DNA of 7,250 nucleotides from Firmicutes bacterium UBA4874 (GCA_002399435.1 DHDO01000103.1:945-8194); one strand, 5' to 3'; positions 1-7,007 are shown, numbered from the stretch's first letter. The notes: a model not told the origin generated them from the sequence alone. Translations and numbers: made by a program.

Positions 1-378
1 GTTCTTGAGGATTTCAGCCGGCTTCCCCGCGCAAACCGGATCCTGCCGATAAAAGCGGAGAAGGAAGGCTGCATCACTTCCGTGGATACCCGGGAAATCG
101 GGCGGTGCGCTTTGCTTCTGGGTGCGGGAAGATCCCGGAAAGGGGACAGGATTGATCCCGGTGTTGGCCTGGTTCTGCACAGGAGGATCGGAGACCGGAT
201 CCGTCCCGGCGATCTTCTGGCAGAGTTTTATGTGAACCGGGAGGAAGAATTGCAGGAAGCAGTGGAAAACTTCCGGAAAGCGGTTCGGATCGGTACGGAC
301 AAACCAACGCCCAGGCCCTTGATTCTGGGCTCGGTCACGGCATCCGGCGTAGATCATACGCCTGTTTATGCAGAATGA
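1..378 (+). CDS. pdp: Pyrimidine-nucleoside phosphorylase, C-terminal part (5' end outside window)
   Basis: This is the last 125 residues and the TGA stop of a gene that begins before the window; full-length family members are about 430-440 residues. The visible part is the C-terminal PYNP domain. It contains the typical stretch VDTREIG (visible residues 28-34), followed by LLLGAGR (38-44) and KGDRIDPGVGL (47-57). Next come a hairpin-like IGDRIRPGDLLAEF segment and a helical EEELQEAVENFRKAV segment. The family cleaves uridine and/or thymidine with phosphate to give the free base and (deoxy)ribose-1-phosphate, in cytoplasmic pyrimidine salvage. The catalytic N-terminal and central domains are not visible, so pdp cannot be cleanly separated from the related deoA-type thymidine phosphorylase; the DTREIG and KGDRIDP motifs favour the Bacillota Pdp type. 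It converges on the germination operon with 22 bases between stop codons. Confidence 0.9.
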   Translation, partial: VLEDFSRLPRANRILPIKAEKEGCITSVDTREIGRCALLLGAGRSRKGDRIDPGVGLVLHRRIGDRIRPGDLLAEFYVNREEELQEAVENFRKAVRIGTDKPTPRPLILGSVTASGVDHTPVYAE

Positions 379-407
379 GATATGCGCCGCATGAGGGCGC
401 TCATATC
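379..407. terminator. Possible hairpin at the convergent pdp/gerC boundary
   Basis: An imperfect inverted repeat spans the gap between the two convergent stop codons. GATAT (379-383) pairs with ATATC (403-407), and GCGCC (384-388) pairs with GGCGC (396-400). There is a two-base bulge at 401-402 and a seven-base loop at 389-395. It starts directly after the pdp stop and includes the gerC-type stop codon. No run of T follows the stem on the + strand, and only a weak TCATTCT follows on the - strand, so this is not a textbook intrinsic terminator. It is the only candidate for ending either transcript at this boundary. Confidence 0.3.
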
Positions 408-1633
408 CCAGTCAGAATAATGTGGACATCCGCATGGACCGTAACCCCCACGTCCGGGTAGATGGAATTCCAGTCCGAGCCCATCCGTTCCCAGTAAGCC
501 GGTTCCCCGGCCTGTAGGATGCGGTCAAACTGGAAGACGTCTGCTTTGAATTTTTCCTGCATGGATTCAATTGTTTCCGTGCAGAGATCCTGAATTTCCT
601 TTTCGTATTCTGCTTCCAGGCTTTTGAGAAAGGGCTCGCTCAGCTTTTCGTGGGTGTGTAGATTAATGTCTTCTGAGTAATCCCCCTCCACCTTGATGTC
701 AATACGAAAGCTTACCTGGTCTCCGTTTACAATGGGAGTGATTTCAGCTTTTTCATTGGTTATTTCCATAGCGACCCGTCCTTCTTCTCCCTTCGGTGTA
801 TCAACGGTGATTACGCCGCCTTCATAGGTATTCCGTATCAGGTTGATGGCTTCCACCTCCATCTCCGTTGCCCATCCTGCCATTCTTCCGTTATGGAAGA
901 CCGCTCCGCCGCTTGCCTTGTTTTCATCTTTTGTGGAAATTACTTTTGCCAGAACAAAGTCATGGCCGTCATGCAAAGCGCATATCACATCTCCCATATT
1001 GGTATGGTATACCATTCGGGAATTTCTACTGGAATTATCAAAGATACCGGACAAATAAACGGAAGAATACTTATCAATTCTGGGGACAACATCCAAAATG
1101 CTTTTGGCCTCTCCCGGGCAGATCAGTACCTTGATTCCCCGCCTCATTTCCGGTTCCCTCATAAACATATCCAGAATATTGATCAGCCCTTTTCTGGCCA
1201 CTTCTTCCGAAAGGATGAGGACCTGAAGGTGTTCATAATAGAGGGACAGGCCGGTGCGGGATGCCATTTCACGATTTATGCTGAAAAAGGAATTGCCAAT
1301 TTGCGTAATTTCCCAGGATTGTGAACCTTCAGCAGATTGAATGCCAGGCCCTTCCGGCATATCCGCATTTGCAAGTATGGGCAGCTGTATGGTCATGGCA
1401 TAACCCGGTTCCCCTGTGTGGAGCTGCATTTTCTCCAGCTTTTCCTCTTCCTGGGGAGAAGCCTGATTCGGGCCGGTGGATTCCGATGATTGGGGATCGG
1501 GAGGATAGGAATCGATGGCCAACCCCAGTACATAGCCTCTGGTATCGATGTCCTTTTGATCCCAGCACCCCGTAAGCAGCAGGGCCCCAATCAGAAAAAG
1601 CAACAGGGAGGAACGCTTCAGGGAATGTCTCAT
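401..1633 (-). CDS. gerAC: GerA-family spore germinant receptor, C subunit (Ger(x)C lipoprotein)
   Basis: A 410-residue lipoprotein of the Ger(x)C family, the outer-face subunit of the spore inner-membrane germinant receptor. The N-terminus has basic residues (R2, K6, R7), a hydrophobic core (L10-L20) and lipobox L-T-G-C with the acylated cysteine at C23. This is followed by the family signature WDQKDID and a YVLGLAID strand. The C-terminus carries the usual family ending, a W-ERMGSDWN motif at about 381-388 and alternating beta residues VGVTVHADVHIILTG. The start was chosen at the ATG at 1631-1633 because it directly precedes the signal peptide, has GGGAG (1642-1646) eight bases upstream, and overlaps the preceding stop as ATGA. 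The frame stays open 273 bases further upstream but gives no signal peptide. The unusual part is a stretch rich in E, P, Q and S at about 43-75, between two conserved strands, which makes the protein somewhat longer than many relatives. The receptor subfamily (GerA, GerB, GerK) cannot be assigned. Confidence 0.95.
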   Translation of the reverse strand: MRHSLKRSSLLLFLIGALLLTGCWDQKDIDTRGYVLGLAIDSYPPDPQSSESTGPNQASPQEEEKLEKMQLHTGEPGYAMTIQLPILANADMPEGPGIQSAEGSQSWEITQIGNSFFSINREMASRTGLSLYYEHLQVLILSEEVARKGLINILDMFMREPEMRRGIKVLICPGEAKSILDVVPRIDKYSSVYLSGIFDNSSRNSRMVYHTNMGDVICALHDGHDFVLAKVISTKDENKASGGAVFHNGRMAGWATEMEVEAINLIRNTYEGGVITVDTPKGEEGRVAMEITNEKAEITPIVNGDQVSFRIDIKVEGDYSEDINLHTHEKLSEPFLKSLEAEYEKEIQDLCTETIESMQEKFKADVFQFDRILQAGEPAYWERMGSDWNSIYPDVGVTVHADVHIILTGI

Positions 1634-2727
1634 GCTCTTGTCTCCCTTCTCTTCTTTATATAACCCATGGCCGTGATGAAGGGAAAGATCAGCAGTCCAA
1701 AAATACGGCTTGATTTTTTTATTTTGGAAAAAAACGATATGGCCTCTGTTCCGCTTCGGATGAAGAGGGCAATCCCAATCAACAACAGGGCGATTCCCCA
1801 AATGACGTAATTTTGGTGTTTGGTTTTCATATGTAGCAATTCTAAAAAATTTCTTTTTGTACGGAAGAGGAGCAGAGCAACCGATACGAAGACGATATTG
1901 ATCCACAATATGGCGGCAAAGGACTCCGCTCTTTCCAGAAAAGTGCCTGGGATTTCAATGGATTTCGCCAGTGTCAGGGTAGGATACGTCAGATAACCAA
2001 TGTCCGTTGGCCCAAATACCATGATGGTAATAAGTGTTAAAGCAATGTACAGGAAGATTGGAATTCCCAGGCCAGCAAGGTACCACTTAAAAGTTCCCTT
2101 CGTTTTTTGGGTATAGCAATAGAAATAGGCTATGGTGCCATATCCGGTAAACTGCTGATATCCTGTCAGGATTCCCTTCACCACATTCCCTGTGTTTTTG
2201 TACAGAATGGGCTTTAAGTTGCTGAGGTGAATCTGATTCATCGGCATCAGGAGAATGCCCAATATGGTAACAGCACAGAGTGGGAAAATAATATCCATAA
2301 TTCCTCCAATGGCGAAAACACCTTTGCAGACTGCATATCCGGCCGCCAGAAGGATCAGAACAACAATCGGGAGCATCGGTGTTGCGCTCAGCAGGAACAT
2401 TTTCAGTGCCTGCGCAAAAATTCTCAGGGACATGCCAAGATACAGCACATCATACACAATAAAGGGAAGCAGGATAATCCTGCCGAAGAAGTCCCCGAAT
2501 ATATGCAGTAGGATCTGCGGCAAATCCATTTCCGGATACAGATGTGCCAGATAGTAGCAGACACTGCCCAATATCATGGCTGTCATACCTCCCAGTATCA
2601 GGGATATCCAGGCGTCCTGTCCGGCAACGCCAACCATGTCCCGCTGGACGATCAGAATGTCGATTCCCAGGATTCCGCATGCGGTCAGTGTCATAACCTG
2701 AGGGGGCATCAGCCTTTCTTCTTTCAT
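1630..2727 (-). CDS. gerAB: GerA-family spore germinant receptor, B subunit (Ger(x)B permease-like)
   Basis: A 365-residue polytopic membrane protein of the Ger(x)B family, part of the amino acid-polyamine-organocation (APC) transporter superfamily. In characterised receptors this subunit binds the small-molecule germinant in the membrane. About ten hydrophobic segments can be picked out, roughly at 10-28, 38-60, 86-108, 118-137, 139-161, 188-205, 214-238, 268-288, 308-324 and 340-356. Family features seen are QDAWISLILGG near residue 37, YPTLTLAKSIEIPG at 248-261 and FLERAESFAAILWI at 263-276. The ATG at 2725-2727 overlaps the stop of the A-subunit gene as ATGA. It is preceded by AAAGGAG (2739-2745) at a rather long spacing of eleven bases; M7 is a less likely alternative start. 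The 3' end overlaps the C-subunit start in the same way. Two seven-base homopolymer runs (1714-1720 and 1728-1734) lie near the C-terminal codons. The ligand cannot be predicted from sequence alone. Confidence 0.95.
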   Translation of the reverse strand: MKEERLMPPQVMTLTACGILGIDILIVQRDMVGVAGQDAWISLILGGMTAMILGSVCYYLAHLYPEMDLPQILLHIFGDFFGRIILLPFIVYDVLYLGMSLRIFAQALKMFLLSATPMLPIVVLILLAAGYAVCKGVFAIGGIMDIIFPLCAVTILGILLMPMNQIHLSNLKPILYKNTGNVVKGILTGYQQFTGYGTIAYFYCYTQKTKGTFKWYLAGLGIPIFLYIALTLITIMVFGPTDIGYLTYPTLTLAKSIEIPGTFLERAESFAAILWINIVFVSVALLLFRTKRNFLELLHMKTKHQNYVIWGIALLLIGIALFIRSGTEAISFFSKIKKSSRIFGLLIFPFITAMGYIKKRRETRA

Positions 2728-4310
2728 GAAATCTCTTTCTCCTTTTTCCGGGAATGGCTCCTTTCGGTATCTTCCGGATTCAGGAATTCAGGACGCTTTT
2801 TCAGGTCCTTGAACGGTGCACGGATCACCGTGTCTTTCCAATCCTGGAAGCGATAAGGGGTAATGGGGCTCAGGTATCGGATGCCGAAGTTTTTCAGGGA
2901 AGAGAGATACGTCAGCAGCAGAAGCATCCCTATGGCGATCCCGAAACTTCCCAGGGTTGTGGCAAGTATCATAAAGGGCACCCGGAGGATCCGGGAAGCC
3001 AGTCCGAGACTGTAATCCGGTATGGCAAAGGAGGTGACCGCAGTAACAGAAATCACAATGACCATGATGGGGCTGACGATGCCTGCCTGAACTGCGGACT
3101 GACCGATCACCAGTCCTCCTACGATGGAAACGGTCTGGCCCACTGCCTTGGGCAGCCGTATGCTTGCTTCCTGAAGGAGCTCCAGGACAGCTTCCATTAA
3201 CAATGCTTCAATGAAAGCGGAAAAGGGCACCCCCGTGCGGGTGGAAGCAATGGACAGCACCAGTCTTGTGGGCAGCATCCCGGGGTTATAGGAGGTGATG
3301 GCAATGTATATAGCGGGAAAAAGGGAAGAAAGAAACAACCCGACATATCTGGAAATCCGGATAAGCGAGGATACCAACCAGCTTTCACAATAATCGTCCG
3401 GACTTTGCATCAGTATGGGCAGGGTGACCGGAACCAGTATGGCATTGGGAGAGCCGTCCGTCAGGACCGCAACTCTTCCTTCACTCAATGAAACGACCAG
3501 CTTGTCCGGCCGTTCGGTGATCTGAACCTGAGGAAAGATGGAGTCGGGCCGGTCTGTCACCAGAGTTCCGATCTGAAAAGCAGACTGTCCCATATCCAGA
3601 TCAACAGAGCTCAGCCTTTTCCGGAGATCCTCCACGATATCCGGATCGGCGATTCCCTTGATATAGACAAGGACAGACTCGGATTTGGAGCGCCTGCCGA
3701 TTTTATACTCTTCAAGCATCAGATTCGGATCCCGGATCCGTTTCCGGATCAATCCAAGATTGATTTTCAGGGTCTCCACGAATGCTTCCTGCGGACCTTT
3801 TACCGAAGGTTCCACAGTGGGTACGGCAAACGGTTTCCCGTTTAATTCCCTGGTGTTTACAATCAACCCTTTTGCGTACCCCTGAATGCACAGAAAGGTG
3901 TCCCCGGACATAACAGCCAAAACAATTTCATCAAAGGTTTCCGCTTCCTGAACGCTGCCGATGCTGAGCATGGAATCCTTTACGGATTGGAAATTCACTT
4001 CCGTATCCGAATCAATTACCGCTGTCGACTGCAGAATCAGCGGTTTGAGCAGATGGCTCATAATCATTTCCTCATTGACCAGATCCGCAATGTAGAGAAT
4101 GGCAGCCTGATACTTTGTTCCTCCGATTTGGAACTCCCGTGATTTAATGTCGAAGGTGTTGTTCATGGAGTTCTTCAACCGCGTAATATTATCCTCCACA
4201 ATTTCTGAGAGTCGGAACGGCTTCAGATGATCCGTGTCTCCCTTGATTCCAAATTTCTTATCTTTTTTCCTATCTTTCTTTTCCAATCGTCGCTTCAGCA
4301 GTTTTACCAT
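2724..4310 (-). CDS. gerAA: GerA-family spore germinant receptor, A subunit (Ger(x)A)
   Basis: A 528-residue protein of the GerA/SpoVAF family and first gene of the operon. A lysine/arginine-rich start (residues 1-20) leads into a cytoplasmic N-terminal domain at about 35-265. This contains the family motifs KGPQEAFVETLKINLGLIRK (171-190) and TERPDKLVVSLSEGR (265-279), then VLTDGSPNAILVP (282-294). A membrane domain follows (about 320-480), with FPAIYIAITSYNPGMLPTRL, then RLPKAVGQTVSIVGGLVIGQ (385-404) and SFAIPDYSLG. In studied receptors A, B and C subunits form a complex, and the N-terminal domain supports oligomerisation into ion channels that release monovalent cations when germinant binds. 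The length is near the usual 480-540. The start at 4308-4310 has AAAGGA (4321-4326) ten bases upstream. SpoVAF is a close paralogue, but the B and C partners directly downstream argue for a germinant receptor. The upstream spacer contains a CATAATA element that fits forespore expression. Confidence 0.96.
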   Translation of the reverse strand: MVKLLKRRLEKKDRKKDKKFGIKGDTDHLKPFRLSEIVEDNITRLKNSMNNTFDIKSREFQIGGTKYQAAILYIADLVNEEMIMSHLLKPLILQSTAVIDSDTEVNFQSVKDSMLSIGSVQEAETFDEIVLAVMSGDTFLCIQGYAKGLIVNTRELNGKPFAVPTVEPSVKGPQEAFVETLKINLGLIRKRIRDPNLMLEEYKIGRRSKSESVLVYIKGIADPDIVEDLRKRLSSVDLDMGQSAFQIGTLVTDRPDSIFPQVQITERPDKLVVSLSEGRVAVLTDGSPNAILVPVTLPILMQSPDDYCESWLVSSLIRISRYVGLFLSSLFPAIYIAITSYNPGMLPTRLVLSIASTRTGVPFSAFIEALLMEAVLELLQEASIRLPKAVGQTVSIVGGLVIGQSAVQAGIVSPIMVIVISVTAVTSFAIPDYSLGLASRILRVPFMILATTLGSFGIAIGMLLLLTYLSSLKNFGIRYLSPITPYRFQDWKDTVIRAPFKDLKKRPEFLNPEDTERSHSRKKEKEIS

Positions 4311-4382
4311 ATTTCTTTCATCCTTTTTTCATGCGGCTCCGGCCGTTCCATGATTTTTCCCGTTAAAACGATCTATTTTTAT

Positions 4383-4412
4383 TATTATGGCCCATTTTCA
4401 TCATAATGATGA
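4383..4412 (-). promoter_or_regulatory. Candidate sigma-G-type promoter for the ger operon
   Basis: Read on the - strand, CATAATA at 4389-4383 fits the CATNNTA -10 form used by forespore sigma-G. An 18-base spacer separates it from TCATC (4412-4408), which matches only three of five positions of the usual GHATR -35 form. The -10 lies about 70 bases upstream of the A-subunit ATG. The -35 is weak and the assignment rests mainly on the -10 and on the fact that germinant receptor operons are normally transcribed by sigma-G in the forespore. Confidence 0.4.
4398..4412. repeat. Perfect 15-bp palindrome (7-bp arms) in the divergent spacer
   Basis: TCATCAT (4398-4404), one central A, then ATGATGA (4406-4412) form a perfect inverted repeat with flanking T-rich and A-rich sides. 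It overlaps the proposed -35 and spacer of the ger promoter and lies about 50 bases upstream of the comEC -10. This position would suit an operator, but the motif does not match a regulator site that I can name. The stem has only two G-C pairs and no T-run terminator context, so a DNA-binding site is more likely than an RNA hairpin. Confidence 0.45.
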
Positions 4413-4439
4413 CAAAAAACCAGAATATAGGCATAGGCA

Positions 4440-4468
4440 TGGTATTTTTTTCAGGCCATTGATATAAT
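4440..4468 (+). promoter_or_regulatory. Extended -10 promoter for comEC
   Basis: TATAAT at 4463-4468 is a perfect vegetative (sigma-A) -10 and is preceded by TG-A (4460-4462), giving the full extended -10 TGnTATAAT. A 17-base spacer upstream gives TGGTAT (4440-4445), a poor -35 matching three of six positions, which is typical where an extended -10 compensates. Transcription would start near 4475, leaving a leader of about 24 bases before the comEC ATG. No long competence-regulator type array of sites is evident upstream. Confidence 0.65.
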
Positions 4469-4498
4469 AATGGAAAAGATCAGTGTGGGGGCAGACGG

Positions 4499-6883
4499 AT
4501 GAGGAGAGGAAGCAGGGAGATCTGGGTTAAAAGGCCGATATTATGGGGGCTGGCCGCCTATATCGCCGGACTTGTTTTTTCGGTTTATTTCCGGGTGGAA
4601 GCCTTGTATTGCTTGCTGGGGATGACAGGGGCTGCTCTGCTGGCTCTGGTGTTCCGGAGAAAAGCTGTCTTTCCGCTTCTGCTCAGTCTGGTTTTGATCT
4701 TTGGCTGTCTTCGTGGAGCACTGTTTTTCGGAACAAAGAATCCTCTGACTCCCTACATCGGGAGGAGAATCACGATCCAGGGTACGGTCATTGGAGATCC
4801 GCAGATCGAATCCGATCGGGCTGTTTACGTTCTGGATGTTCAGGCGGTGCAGCAGACAGGCAGGGAAACCCGTTCTGCAAAGGCGAAAGTGCGGGTTGGG
4901 CATTATGCGGGATTTCCCGATCCGGCGGAACGAAGTCTTTTCGAAGCCTTTCAAACGGGGGATGTGCTGCGGGTCACGGGAATCCTGAAAGAGCCCACCG
5001 GGCCCAGAAACCCCAAAGGCTTTGATTATAAAGGCTATCTGGCGGGAAGAGGCATTTACAGTACGATGAACGCTTCCGGCCGGAACGTTGTTTTTCTCAA
5101 AAAAGACAGATCCTTTTCCATAGGCAGCATGCTTGCCTGGTTTCGCCGCCGGGCGGATATTTCGCTGGATCGTACGGTTGGGGGGCAGGAAGGGGCTCTT
5201 CTGAAAGCCCTGCTGCTGGGGCAGCGCTGGACCATTGAGCCGCGAACGGTGGATGCGTTCCAGCGGACCGGCCTGGCTCACGTTCTTTCCATTTCCGGTC
5301 TGCATATCGGATATATTGTGACGCTGCTGCACTTTCTGTTCTCCCGGTCTCCCCTTCAAAGGTGGACGCCCCTGATCCTTGAGGCGATGATTCTCCTGCT
5401 GTATGGACTGCTGGTGGGAGCTGCTCCGCCAGTGGCGCGCGCGGTCGTCATGGCTGTGATTTATTCCGCTGGAAAGACCATGGGCAGGAAATCGGATCCG
5501 ATCAACAGTGCCGGAGTGGCGGCGTTCCTGATTCTGCTGATTCGGCCAATGGATATTCTGGAAGCCGGCTTTCAGCTGTCCTTTCTGGCAGTTGGTTCCA
5601 TTGCCCTGTTTTATCGGCCAATCCAGGAAAAACTGCGCTTTCTGCCGTCCAAAGTATCTTCGCTGATTGCAGTCACCTTATCGGCCCAACTGGGTACCTT
5701 TCCCCTGACGGTTTACTGCTTCAATGTCATTACGCCATGGTCGGTCCTGACCAATTTGGTTCTGGTCCCCGCACTGGGGCTGGTTACCATGGGAGGATTT
5801 TTGATTCTCCCTGTGGGAATGATTTTTCCTGCAGCAGCAAAAATCGCGGCGGCTCCGCTCCGGGTTCTCTGCCGCCTGGTTCTTGCGGCGACCGGGTTTG
5901 CCGCAAGGCTGCCTTTTGCGTCGATACCGGCTGTGTCCCCATCCATATCGGCGGTTCTGGTTTTTTATTCTGTATTGCTGATTTTATCCAGGGAAAGGCC
6001 CGCTTTTATCCGAAAGCCTTATGTGGTGTGTACTGTACTGATTGGTGCTTTGGTGGCGGGTTCCTTCCTCGCTGAAGTCCAAAAGCCAAAGGATCTGGAA
6101 GTAACGTTTGTGGATGTGGGGCAGGGAGACTGTACGCTGATTCGGACTCCCGACGGGAAAACCATACTGATAGACGGTGGCGGCAAGGAGGGCAGAAACG
6201 TGGGGGAGGATACGGTTCTTCCCTTTCTGCTGAAAAATGGCATTTCTTCCCTGGATCTTGTCATTATGTCCCACTGTCATTATGATCATATCGGAGGATT
6301 GCTTCCGGTGCTGGAACAATTGCCGGTGGATGCCTTTATGGAATATCCGCCCGGCCAGGCGGAGCCGGCATACCTGGAACTGAAGGAAACGGTCCGGCGA
6401 AAGGGTATTGATGTGCTGACGGCGAAGCGGGGGCAGACCTGGCGGATTGGCAGCGAAGTAAAGCTCCATATCCTGTATCCGGAGGATCGTGTGGTGAAAT
6501 CGTTGGCCCAGGGCAATGAAAATAATGTTTCCCTGGTGATTCTTCTGGAATACCAGGATACATCGGTTCTTTTTACAGGAGATGTGGAGGACCGGGTGGA
6601 ATATTATCTGACCGGAAGGATCCGGCAGGAAAATGTGGATATTCTCAAGGTGCCTCATCATGGCAGCCGGACTTCCAGTACGGAACCGTTTCTGGATGCC
6701 ATTTCTCCAAAAGCCGGCGTGATACAGGTTGGAACCAATCTGTTTGGCCATCCGAGTTCCCAGACATTGGACAGGCTGAAGCAGAGGGGAGCCCGGGTTT
6801 ATCGGAACGATGAGCAGGGGGCGGTTCGGATGCACTACCGGGACAATCAATGGAGGATCCATACCATGCTGCACAGCCCGTAA
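4499..6883 (+). CDS. comEC: ComEC/Rec2 DNA-uptake channel protein
   Basis: A 794-residue inner-membrane protein that passes single-stranded DNA into the cytoplasm during natural transformation. Three parts are visible. First, two N-terminal hydrophobic segments (about 12-30 and 35-72) and an OB-like region (about 85-200) ending in NPKGFDYKGYLAGRGI. Second, the polytopic Competence domain (about 230-500), with GLAHVLSISGLHIG at 258-271 and PPVARA at 310-315. Third, a C-terminal metallo-beta-lactamase-like domain (about 533-780). This last domain keeps the metal-binding set: FVDVGQGD near 537-544, HxHxDH at 592-597 (SHCHYDHIGG), GD at 694-695, KVPHHGS at 717-723 and H751. It is therefore probably an active nuclease of the type proposed to degrade the non-transported strand. 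The length matches the family. The ATG is the first possible start because an in-frame stop lies at 4460-4462. Its ribosome site is a poor GTGGGGG (4485-4491). No comEA or comEB is adjacent in this window. Many spore formers keep comEC without proven competence, so uptake activity is inferred. Confidence 0.96.
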   Translation: MRRGSREIWVKRPILWGLAAYIAGLVFSVYFRVEALYCLLGMTGAALLALVFRRKAVFPLLLSLVLIFGCLRGALFFGTKNPLTPYIGRRITIQGTVIGDPQIESDRAVYVLDVQAVQQTGRETRSAKAKVRVGHYAGFPDPAERSLFEAFQTGDVLRVTGILKEPTGPRNPKGFDYKGYLAGRGIYSTMNASGRNVVFLKKDRSFSIGSMLAWFRRRADISLDRTVGGQEGALLKALLLGQRWTIEPRTVDAFQRTGLAHVLSISGLHIGYIVTLLHFLFSRSPLQRWTPLILEAMILLLYGLLVGAAPPVARAVVMAVIYSAGKTMGRKSDPINSAGVAAFLILLIRPMDILEAGFQLSFLAVGSIALFYRPIQEKLRFLPSKVSSLIAVTLSAQLGTFPLTVYCFNVITPWSVLTNLVLVPALGLVTMGGFLILPVGMIFPAAAKIAAAPLRVLCRLVLAATGFAARLPFASIPAVSPSISAVLVFYSVLLILSRERPAFIRKPYVVCTVLIGALVAGSFLAEVQKPKDLEVTFVDVGQGDCTLIRTPDGKTILIDGGGKEGRNVGEDTVLPFLLKNGISSLDLVIMSHCHYDHIGGLLPVLEQLPVDAFMEYPPGQAEPAYLELKETVRRKGIDVLTAKRGQTWRIGSEVKLHILYPEDRVVKSLAQGNENNVSLVILLEYQDTSVLFTGDVEDRVEYYLTGRIRQENVDILKVPHHGSRTSSTEPFLDAISPKAGVIQVGTNLFGHPSSQTLDRLKQRGARVYRNDEQGAVRMHYRDNQWRIHTMLHSP

Positions 6884-6978
6884 CGGATTTTCGGAGACAA
6901 GTCACCAATGCCGGATATGTTTTGTATGATAAGTATGGATGTATCTTTGATATTCCCTTTGAAAAGCAGGTTTTTCAG

Positions 6979-6994
6979 TAGAACCATCGTTCTA
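6979..6994. promoter_or_regulatory. LexA-like (SOS box) palindrome
   Basis: TAGAACCATCGTTCTA is a 16-base perfect inverted repeat with 6-bp arms and a 4-base centre. It contains GAAC-N4-GTTC (6981-6992), the invariant core of the Bacillota LexA (DinR) box. The flanks differ from the full B. subtilis consensus CGAACRNRYGTTYC (A and T replace the outer C positions, and both R positions of the centre mismatch). It overlaps the -35 and early spacer of the promoter for the next gene, where a repressor would be effective. The alternative reading is a weak terminator stem for comEC, because T-rich TTTGTGTT follows it. Confidence 0.35.
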
Positions 6995-7007
6995 TTTGTG
7001 TTAGAAT
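6979..7007 (+). promoter_or_regulatory. Extended -10 promoter for the gene at 7092
   Basis: TAGAAT (7002-7007) is a five-of-six match to the vegetative -10 and is preceded by TG-T (6999-7001), which makes an extended -10. Seventeen bases upstream, TAGAAC (6979-6984) is a weak -35. The start of transcription would fall near 7014, leaving a leader of about 78 bases. A second weak -10, GAGAAT at 7036-7041 with TTGTTG at 7013-7018, is also possible. Confidence 0.5.

Noticed and set aside
309..330. Inverted repeat GCCCAG/CTGGGC
   Set aside because: It lies inside the pdp coding sequence, has a ten-base loop and no T-run, so it is probably a coding coincidence.
893..1324. 143-residue open frame on the + strand
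   Set aside because: It is antisense to the GerC-type gene with no ribosome site or family feature.
1634..1906. Upstream extension of the GerC-type reading frame to give 501 residues
   Set aside because: It lies wholly inside the B-subunit gene, has no signal peptide at its start, and the ATG at 1633 has a good ribosome site directly followed by a lipoprotein signal sequence.
4361..4370. Small inverted repeat CGTT-AA-AACG upstream of the A-subunit gene
   Set aside because: Four-base arms in an AT-rich leader are expected by chance and no function can be assigned.
4427..4440. Short tandem repeat ATAGGC x2 plus AT in the divergent spacer
   Set aside because: Two copies of six bases are too few to separate from chance, and no known operator matches.
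4541..5359. 272-residue open frame on the - strand
   Set aside because: It is antisense to the N-terminal half of comEC and its composition (rich in Q, R, P, S) has no recognisable motif.
5984..6874. 296-residue open frame on the - strand
   Set aside because: It is antisense to the strongly supported metallo-beta-lactamase-like domain of comEC, shows no domain or membrane pattern, and looks like a frame left open by codon bias.
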